Source: Dimargaris cristalligena (lineage: Eukaryota > Kickxellomycota > Dimargaritomycetes > Dimargaritales > Dimargaritaceae). Taken from it: a DNA stretch of 55,748 nt. The position numbers were made by a program, and so were the translations under genes. Positions 48,801-55,748 of the stretch are shown one piece after another. Under the pieces are notes generated by a model. The model did no database searches. It was given only the letters and a program-made list of their open reading frames with translations, and had not been told where the DNA came from. Numbering within the stretch: the stretch's first letter is position 1; every line of letters begins with the position of its first letter. The stretch lies in the NCBI GenBank assembly GCA_027576995.1, contig JANBQC010000126.1:1-55748 (forward strand), given 5' to 3'.

Positions 48801-49242
48801 ATCTAATAATTAACCAAAGAAGCTTACCCATTTTCTGAATCTGGTCTTGCAGCAGCCTATTCTGCTCGATTTTGGCCTGCACTTGCCGGTTTAATTCCCG
48901 GTTGCGTCGGCCACTCGTTTCGACCTGGCGATATTTGGTCAATAGCAGGGGTGACGATTTCTCCCCTCCGCTGCTCTGGACCATATCGTCGGGGCGTTGG
49001 GTGAGCCAGTAGGTCTGGGTTTTCCGAATCTGCCAAGTGGCCGAGGGCCCTTTGGTTCGTGGCAGTAGGTACTGGAATATACCACGAAGGGGTTGAGCCT
49101 CGACGGCGGCGAAATCACTCGCCGACCAACGATTGGGCTCGGCAAGTAGGAGGGGCTGCCGTTGCTGGCGGAGGCCCAGTTCTTGGCTGACCCATTCCGC
49201 AACCTGGACGGCCAGGTCATTAGTAGGTTCATCGGTCACCAT
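45881..49242 (-). CDS. Augmin subunit HAUS5-like (9 exons)
   Basis: Exons in order: 49242-48828, 48617-47818, 47630-47404, 47260-47134, 46963-46918, 46748-46674, 46528-46430, 46165-46042, 45914-45881. They give 648 aa (human HAUS5 is 633), and every junction is in phase. The N-terminus has the HAUS5 pattern of an ELG start, then a LRGIFQYLLPR segment and WQIRKTQTYWL helix. Long coiled coils follow (ETSGRRNRELNRQVQAKIEQ onward). A middle block, LLLVLTGKNSMITENRNLIE with RIVGQRVPGL, matches the LLIKGNSASK...VQRKVVPTF stretch of HAUS5. The later parts (LYQRLTSALGIPSFK; WHKLQATLFTLF; LKGAEIGWNEYQGI) also run parallel to HAUS5. Augmin recruits gamma-tubulin to spindle microtubules for branching nucleation. 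The assignment rests on remembered similarity; coiled-coil proteins can mislead. Confidence 0.75.
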
Positions 49243-49862
49243 GGTTATAAATAGGATGAATATTGGGGAAGAAACAAGAGTATGGGAATTGGCAACGTCA
49301 ATGCTACCCTAATGTATACAGAATAAAAAAATGATGCAGTAAGCGGCTTTCTCAAGTAGGCTTGGTGGTCTATATCTGGTCACCTCGTCTGACCCAGGTG
49401 GGGGCGAGGGGGGTGGATACTCGTACCATATAAAAAAAGAGAGGGCACTGCAGTGCCTCTATCTAATGTGGGTCGAATTCAATGGAATCAACGACCCGAA
49501 GCCTGGGCACTCCGTGACTTACGGATGCGCTTTTCGCGGAGTACGAGACACGGGATTCAGTAACGGTCGTTCTGGTGCTCACAGGCTACTGTATAGACTA
49601 AAGAAAGTCCTATGGGTTGTGGGCTATTTAGGTAAACAAAACATTGTGTCGCGCCACTCAAAGGCAAATGGGCGGTGTTTGAACGAATATTATACTTACC
49701 ACTCAGTTTTCCCATCGTGTCTGTCCATGTCATACCGGTCACTTAACTTTTCTTGCCTGATTCACTGCCATTATTTGCCCTTAAGCAACGCATTCTTTAC
49801 TTCCCCTGCTCCGTTCCTTTAGTGACACTGTTAGACTATACCGTTATTTCGACCTCGCTACC
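49243..49862. other. Bidirectional promoter region, HAUS5-like / centrin
   Basis: The gap separates the divergent starts of two microtubule-organising genes. No gene seen. Confidence 0.55.
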
Positions 49863-50929
49863 ATGACCTCCACGAGCCGATCGCGTCAGAACACCTTAAG
49901 GCCCGAACAGTTGAAAGAGATTGAGGAAGCCTTCAATCTCTTCGACACCGACGGGGACCTTCAGTTGGACTACTACGAGTTCAAGGTAATATAGCTTAAC
50001 CTGGCGTAGCCATGTCCTCGAGCGACTGCCAATGGACTCGGCCTACCACTTCTCCCATCCCATGAGGCCGTTTCTTAAGCACGCATTAGACCAAACCAAA
50101 CCACCCCACTCACTACTGGGCATATCACACTCACCCTGACGACTAGGAACCCTTGTTTTTTATTGGTATGCTAATCGCACTGTATCCTCCCTCCTCTACC
50201 CAACTTTGGCATTACTATTGTGGGGTTTATTTGATGGACTTTAGGTTGCCATGAAGGCCCTTGGCTTTGAGGTACCCAAAAGCGATGTCCTCAAATTGCT
50301 AAAGAGGTACGACCATCCCAACGGCCAGAAAATCTCACAAAAAGACTTCCAGGAAATTAGTAAGTCGCTCTTATTGAATCTCCTTTATGCTATCTTTACT
50401 CGCGGGATGCGCGACTGTTTACGCCCAAAAGTAGAGTACTAATCGCCGCAATTATTGATGTTACCATGTATGAACTGGCGTCCTGATTCCTAGTGATTGA
50501 GAAGATTCAAAAGCGGGACCCGATGGAAGAAATCAAGCGGGCGTTCAAGCTATTTGACAATGGTGAAAAGGGGAAAATCAACTCAAGTGACCTGCGTCGA
50601 GTGGCTGAGGAACTGGGCGAAACTATCGACGAGCAAGAGCTACACGCCATGATTAAGGAATTCGACCTCGATGGTGATAACGCCAGTAAGTTGGACTGAC
50701 AATGGTCAGAATCTATTACTATAAGGATGCCTATGCCGCTACTAATTGATTTAGTGGGTATAGGTCTTTGATTCGCCATCTGATATACACATTTTTATGG
50801 CCGACTTGACTAATCAAACGTGCTCTATTATATTTGATTATTACGCCATACAATCCGGGCGGGACATACACGGCACCTATTATACCAGTCAACTTCGAGG
50901 AATTCGCGGCGATTATGCGTGAAGTTTAA
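49863..50929 (+). CDS. CDC31: Centrin (CDC31)
   Basis: Exons 49863-49985, 50245-50359, 50494-50685, 50889-50929 encode 156 aa. Four EF-hands are visible. Loop 1 is DTDGDLQLDYYE, loop 2 DHPNGQKISQKD, loop 3 DNGEKGKINSSD and loop 4 DLDGDNAINFEE. The spacing and sequence EEIKRAFKLFDNGEKGKI and DLRRVAEELGETI are diagnostic of centrins. Loops 2 and 3 lack several acidic ligands, as in human centrins. Loops 1 and 4 lack the usual Gly at position 6 (Leu and Asn), so calcium affinity may be low. Centrin acts at spindle pole bodies or centrosomes and, in fungi, in nuclear pore export and DNA repair complexes. The last intron interrupts loop 4. Note that the C-terminal extension of some centrins is absent. 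Confidence 0.94.
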
Positions 50930-52545
50930 TAGAATCTTTCCGCGAAAGCGACTTCCAACAGGGACACTACGCTGCTTCTATATTTATAATGAATATCACC
51001 TAGCTGAATGGATTTGCGTCACCCAACCAGTTGTACCTACTCTATAAATAAGTTAATATTTTATCCACCGGAGCAACACCACTACATACGTAAGGGGGAT
51101 TTTATGTAAACTACGTCTTCATAGACCTTAGAAATGTTATATTAGTAACCCAATCACTGCCGGGTCTCCCGGCTAGTTTACAGTTGGGTGCCCCCATAAC
51201 TAAGGCGGCATGGAGGGTATGACCTGGCCGATTGTGCCCATTGAGCGGACAGTCCGTAGGGATAGATTGTAAACGAAATAATTCCCTGTAAAAAACCCTA
51301 CCTCCATGGCCTTTTTTTAATATAGATTTATATCACCCCGACCCCATGCTTCTTCCAAAGGGTATCCCAAGATAAACCGGCATTTCCCAGCCTCGATTTG
51401 TTCAATGGCGCAAGTAGCCCACAATATATTCGATTGAATTAAATTGGTTGTACATTAAGGGAATTCTGCCCTTCGAATGGAATACGTTGGTGCTCTAGTG
51501 CAAGAAGAGGGGAGGCGTAGAGTGGATCAACGGGGATTAACCACTTGGCACAGAGAACATCTCCTGTAGGCGCACCCACTGTATTGGCCGAGTGTGGAGG
51601 AGGATGAACTTGGTTAAGTCCCATATAGATGTTCGCTAGGCTTGCAAGTAATCTTTTGGACTGCTTATCCCAGCAGGGATATGGTTATAAAAGGGCGCGT
51701 GTTATATAAATAGAACCCCCAATAAATACATACGGCATTTTTACTATTATAGCCGCGGGAAATGGAGCCGCAAAAGGTTCAATAGACTAGTCTTTTGGTC
51801 CATTGGAAACTTAATGGACGACCGGTGAAGACCGCCAGTATTAGTAGTAGTTAGTGCCTTCTCCACGGCATTGGTTTGGTTTGGCACCCAAGCTATATCT
51901 GTGCTGTGGACATCATTTGTATCGCGTAATCGAACCAAGGGGGATGAAAAGCACCGACAATCATTGGTGACAATTTGGTAGTCGGACCTTGATTTAGAGG
52001 CAAGCGTTTGGTTTGACCCCACTGACCCATCTAGTGACCTCCCCCGTGTGTGCGTGTCGGTTTGACTTTATTTATCGGTGGATCAATGGGCCAGCCATTT
52101 GTTTAATAGCAAACTCCCCTGGTTTCTGTAAGTTCCCAATTGCAGCATATCATCCCCCCATACACACCACTCACCAAGTCCTTAATCACCCCGGCTTAGT
52201 AGGGAAAGAGCCACTACTCCACCTGCTGTTCTTTGCCAACGATAGACACCCCTTGCCGCATTGCCCTTGTCCCAGCCTTTTCACGCTTCGCCACCCTTGT
52301 CCGCCTCCAAGCCTCTCTCCTCCTTTCATTGCCACACCTCTCAACCTTTTCCTTCATATCCCCCGCTCTTTAAATAATTTCGCATTCCTTCGCACAGTTT
52401 CCTCTTGAAGCTTCCCTATTCAGTTTCATTCTTCCTCTTTTGTTATACCGCTCAGTTTGAGTATATTTCCTTCCCCTCCCACTTTTATCCAAACCTCACA
52501 CAGCCGCCAGTTGCCTAGTTTTAGTACCATCCACCCTCCCAAGCC
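50930..52545. other. Intergenic, centrin to BUD6
   Basis: AT-rich left half and a CT-rich right half (BUD6 leader). Open frames on the - strand at 51439-51624 and 51747-52022 have no known domain. Confidence 0.5.
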
Positions 52546-54534
52546 ATGTCATCGGAGGACCTCCACTACTATTCCCGCGCTCTGGACTACAATCGCCCAG
52601 TCGGGCACCATGCTCCTCCGCCCCGGCACCCGGACGACCCCGCCAGCCCATCGGCCGCGACCTATAATCAAGCGGGCATTACCCGGTCGCTCGGGGCCGG
52701 TCGGCGTCGGGTCTCCAATACCGACCGGCGGGGCGGGTATCGCCAACAGGTGATGCTCGGGGGAGTCGGCAATTATCTCGACCACGGGGCGCAACTAGGA
52801 GGGGAGCACTACTCCCAAGGTGCTGCATCCCCTACTTCCCATGACCCCGTGTCCCCCGCGGGGATGGTTCCCCACCCTCCTCCAGGGAACCACCGGTACT
52901 TGTACCACCAGGATTCCAGCCCCCAGGGTTCGCCCCGGGCCCAGCGCATTCAATCGGCCGACCGTATAGTCCCCTCCACCTCCATGGCCGCCCCTTTTCC
53001 TAAACCCTCCATCTCTACCCAGGCATCCCTACGCCGCTCCACCGAATATCCCACGAAAGCCCGCGATAGTTCTGGCCCATCGTCGCCCACCGAAGGCTGC
53101 GTCTATGTCCAGTGCCGTTCACGCGTCAAGAAAGTCCGGCCGCCCACTCTACCGAGTGTGGGCCTGGTCACTGACTGGCTAGTGACTCTATACCAGGACA
53201 CCTTCCAGGAATACAGCGTCAATAGCGACTACATTCCCTACATCTGCCAGCCCCAATCGCTCACGGCCTACGAGCTGGAAGACATTAATGATCTCGGCTC
53301 CGGCTGTACGCTAAAGTTTAATTTGGATGATGCGGTTGCGATGCAGCCCACCCCACCATCTGTGACAGACACCCTGGCTACGCAAGTGGCCACCATCGGA
53401 TCGGAAACCAAGAAAATCAGCGATTTATTACAGGCCTTGGAACTGACCCAGACCACCCGGTACGAGCAAATCATGGACCGGTTTAATGCCGCGCCGCGGG
53501 CCGAAAGCCCCTCCTCCTCCGCTGATTCCCAGCGCCTGGCCCGAGTCGCCTCCCCCTTGTCGACTCAGGCCTTGGAGAAGGAGCTTAAAACCACCCGGCA
53601 GGAGCTGAGTGTGCTGCGCCAGACCCACAGCCAATACCGCTCGGAAACGGAGTCCCTCCTGACCGAAATCCGCCGGGAGTACGACGCCATGAAACAGACC
53701 CTGGCCAAGGCCCCCAGCGCTCTCCGCGCCCTCATCGAAAGCGGTAAAACCAAACTGGGCAAATCCGCCGACGAAATCGCGGCCCGTAACGACGAGCTCC
53801 GTACCCTCATTGACTCGATCCGCCAGGATATCACCCAGCATCGGTCCCGCGCTAGCCCCAAGATCATGGCGTTCATCGAACGCGAGTGCGCGGCTATTGA
53901 AAAGGAGCTGGCGGACCACCTGGCGTTTGTGGAGGACGTGAAGCCCGTCTGGAAGAACGCCTGGGAGGATGAATTGCAGAACATCATGGGGGAACAGCTG
54001 TTCGTGAAGGACCAGCAGGCCCTCCTCGAGGACCTCCAGCACGAGAACAAAGTCATGCACAAGTTTTACCAGCAACTTAAGCAATACGCCACGATCCAGC
54101 GAACGGCCGGCGAGGATGGGGCCGGGGGCGCGCGGTCACCCCGGATTATCGAGGTGGCTCCCCCGGAGGACGGCGCCATGATTCTGCAGGACGTCTTCCA
54201 GGAGATTCACTGCATCGACGTGAATTCCCAGAAACGCCTGGAGGCATTCGAACGGGCCCAGAAGGTCCGCCAACGGGAACTGGAGGCCCGCACCAACGAA
54301 TTCGAGGAGGAACTGTCCGGGTTCGTGCGGGACCAAAAGCTCCGCAAAACCGGGGGTACGGAGGAACTCGAGCGGCGGCGGGAAAAGAAGGACCGTGAAG
54401 TGCTCCGCCTCATGGACGAAACGCAAAAGCAATTGCTCGAATACCAGCGGGAACAGCGTGTGCTGCGTCAGAAACAAAAGGCGGAGCAGCAGCGGCTGTT
54501 GAAGGAGCAACAGTCGGCGCTGTCCGGTGTGTAA
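52546..54534 (+). CDS. BUD6: Actin-interacting polarity protein BUD6/AIP3
   Basis: Single exon of 662 aa. The first ~180 residues are Ser/Pro/Arg-rich. The AIP3 domain starts at about residue 185 (CVYVQCRSRVKKVRPPTLPS, then YELEDINDLGSGCTLKFNL). It continues through long coiled-coil helices to the end, including ALEKELKTTRQELSVLRQ and RQKQKAEQQRLLKEQ. Bud6/Aip3 is a fungal polarisome component that binds G-actin and formins and stimulates actin cable nucleation at growth sites. The C-terminus is very rich in Glu, Arg and Gln. Codons are biased to C/G endings, and the start lies in an AAGCCATG context after a CT-rich leader. The family assignment rests on the N-terminal AIP3 motif and overall order. 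Confidence 0.85.
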   Translation: MSSEDLHYYSRALDYNRPVGHHAPPPRHPDDPASPSAATYNQAGITRSLGAGRRRVSNTDRRGGYRQQVMLGGVGNYLDHGAQLGGEHYSQGAASPTSHDPVSPAGMVPHPPPGNHRYLYHQDSSPQGSPRAQRIQSADRIVPSTSMAAPFPKPSISTQASLRRSTEYPTKARDSSGPSSPTEGCVYVQCRSRVKKVRPPTLPSVGLVTDWLVTLYQDTFQEYSVNSDYIPYICQPQSLTAYELEDINDLGSGCTLKFNLDDAVAMQPTPPSVTDTLATQVATIGSETKKISDLLQALELTQTTRYEQIMDRFNAAPRAESPSSSADSQRLARVASPLSTQALEKELKTTRQELSVLRQTHSQYRSETESLLTEIRREYDAMKQTLAKAPSALRALIESGKTKLGKSADEIAARNDELRTLIDSIRQDITQHRSRASPKIMAFIERECAAIEKELADHLAFVEDVKPVWKNAWEDELQNIMGEQLFVKDQQALLEDLQHENKVMHKFYQQLKQYATIQRTAGEDGAGGARSPRIIEVAPPEDGAMILQDVFQEIHCIDVNSQKRLEAFERAQKVRQRELEARTNEFEEELSGFVRDQKLRKTGGTEELERRREKKDREVLRLMDETQKQLLEYQREQRVLRQKQKAEQQRLLKEQQSALSGV

Positions 54535-55523
54535 CGTATGCTAACTCCAACCAGGCGGTTTCCAGCCCCGCATCCACACATACCTGTCGCCTTTTCCTTA
54601 TATATTTTTTTTAAAATAGTTTATTCATTATTACTTAGCCGCCGTCATTGAGCGACTCGGTCTTACTTAATCATTCTCGCCTCTTTATAATATTTACATC
54701 GTATCCCCCTCTCTTTTTTCGTTTGTGGAGATGGGTTGAAATGTTGCTTCAATTACATTGACCACCAATCCCACCCTTCCAATCCATAAACTTATTTACT
54801 GTGGGCCTATAAATGTCCCTTATTCCCCCCTCCTAACCTTCATTGCACTCGCAGCGCCGCCTATTTTCCCAAAGAAGCAAATATCTAGGCTGGCCCACCT
54901 ATCCTTCTAACTCGACGAAATCCTCACCCTCCTCTCAAATACCGTACACTATTTTATTCATACAAATTGCCCTGTTTTTCTTTAATCTTTTTATTCTGGC
55001 TCCCTTAGGGGCAACATTTCTTCCATACAATTCCCTGCTTTAGGTTTTTGCCTTAGTGTCGTACGCTCACATTCCCCCCTTCCTCCATTGTTTCGACCTT
55101 TAGAGATTATTTTTTTTTCGTTTCAATATAAATAAATATTGTCCATCTGGTTTCAAAGAGTTTGATGCAATGCATTTGGCGGACGGGGCTTTCCGGGCCA
55201 CCAAAAAAATTTGCGTTAATTGCCATATACCAGCCAAACAACTGATATCCCCAAGAAATATAATTATATACCCATGTATATGTGCTGACATGGGTCGGGA
55301 TGGATTATCCTCTCCACAAGACAAACTAGTCGCGACCTTCGTCATGTGATCCTTGCGCATTCTACAGTTACACCCTTGCATGAGTATTCGGAAGACCTAT
55401 GTTGGTTAATCCTCATCCGAAAACGAGTTACTTTCTGCTTCCTGGACGGTAAAAGTGAATAACCCCACTTCCATGGATTGAGCACACCGAGACCTACGAG
55501 TGGAACTTAAGGCTTCCACGTAC

Positions 55524-55536
55524 ATATATATATATA
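55524..55536. repeat. (AT)n microsatellite
   Basis: Short AT run in the right end. Confidence 0.7.
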
Positions 55537-55553
55537 CTGTTCACAAGAGAACA

Positions 55554-55586
55554 TTGGAAGATCCGAAGACATCTTTTGTCTTCCAA
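55554..55586. repeat. Perfect 8-bp inverted repeat
   Basis: TTGGAAGA at 55554-55561 pairs with TCTTCCAA at 55579-55586. An alternative inner stem GAAGACA/TGTCTTC is possible. Confidence 0.7.
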
Positions 55587-55748
55587 CTTCCATTGTTTTT
55601 CTTTTCTTCCTTTTCCACTATTGTTTGAATTCGAAGACCCCGCCAGTTTTTCCCTTTGCGGTTTTATGGTGGTTAGTCCATCTGCGGACGATGTCCGAAA
55701 GTCTTAGTATGAGTTTATGTCCACATCTACACGTTGCTATAAATATGT

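Larger units (their letters stand above)
54535..55748. other. Right end, 3' of BUD6
   Basis: AT-rich with no gene seen, though it may contain the start of a gene beyond the window. It holds a TA microsatellite and the inverted repeat 55554-55586. Confidence 0.5.

Noticed and set aside
1..55748. CRISPR arrays, integrated viruses, transposons with terminal repeats
   Set aside because: No spaced repeat arrays, LTR pairs, transposase or reverse-transcriptase motifs were seen by eye on either strand.

Overview
The window looks like nuclear DNA of a fungus, most likely an early-diverging (non-Dikarya) lineage. The fungal side is a chitin-synthase activator with Sel1 repeats and a CaaX end (SKT5/CHS4 type), a polarity factor with an AIP3 domain (BUD6), an FUR1-type uracil phosphoribosyltransferase and a LEE1-type CCCH protein. 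The animal-like side is an augmin HAUS5-like subunit, a HIRIP3-like histone chaperone and a CENP-O/Mcm21 protein. Genes are intron-bearing (GTAAGT-like donors, CTAAT/TACTAAC-like branch sites, short introns). I could not fix the species.

Layout from left to right: tRNA-Pro(AGG); HIRIP3-like (8 exons, +); AP-1 beta-adaptin (+); CENP-O (7 exons, -) diverging from a DUF202 membrane protein (+); ornithine decarboxylase antizyme with a +1 frameshift (+) converging on U1-C (-); UPRT (-) diverging from SEC24 (+); a vacuolar-type amino-acid transporter (-); a large 3.9 kb intergenic block; SKT5 (+); an unrecognised 6-exon gene (+) converging on a CCCH zinc-finger gene (-); a doubtful small gene near 40 kb (+); a 5.2 kb stretch with no convincing gene; HAUS5-like (9 exons, -) diverging from centrin (+); BUD6 (+); then an empty right end.

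Functional themes: vesicle coats (SEC24 for COPII, AP-1 beta for clathrin), cell-cycle and cytoskeleton (CENP-O, augmin HAUS5, centrin, BUD6), chromatin and splicing (HIRIP3-like, U1-C), polyamine and pyrimidine metabolism (antizyme, UPRT), and wall synthesis (SKT5). There is no sign of an operon or of one joint system; neighbours mostly form divergent or convergent pairs. The most striking points are the antizyme frameshift site with a GTT shift codon, the reconstructed HAUS5 and CENP-O genes made of small exons, and a beta-adaptin without an appendage domain.

Gene models were spliced by eye: every junction used follows GT..AG and keeps frame, but none has been checked with RNA or homology searches.
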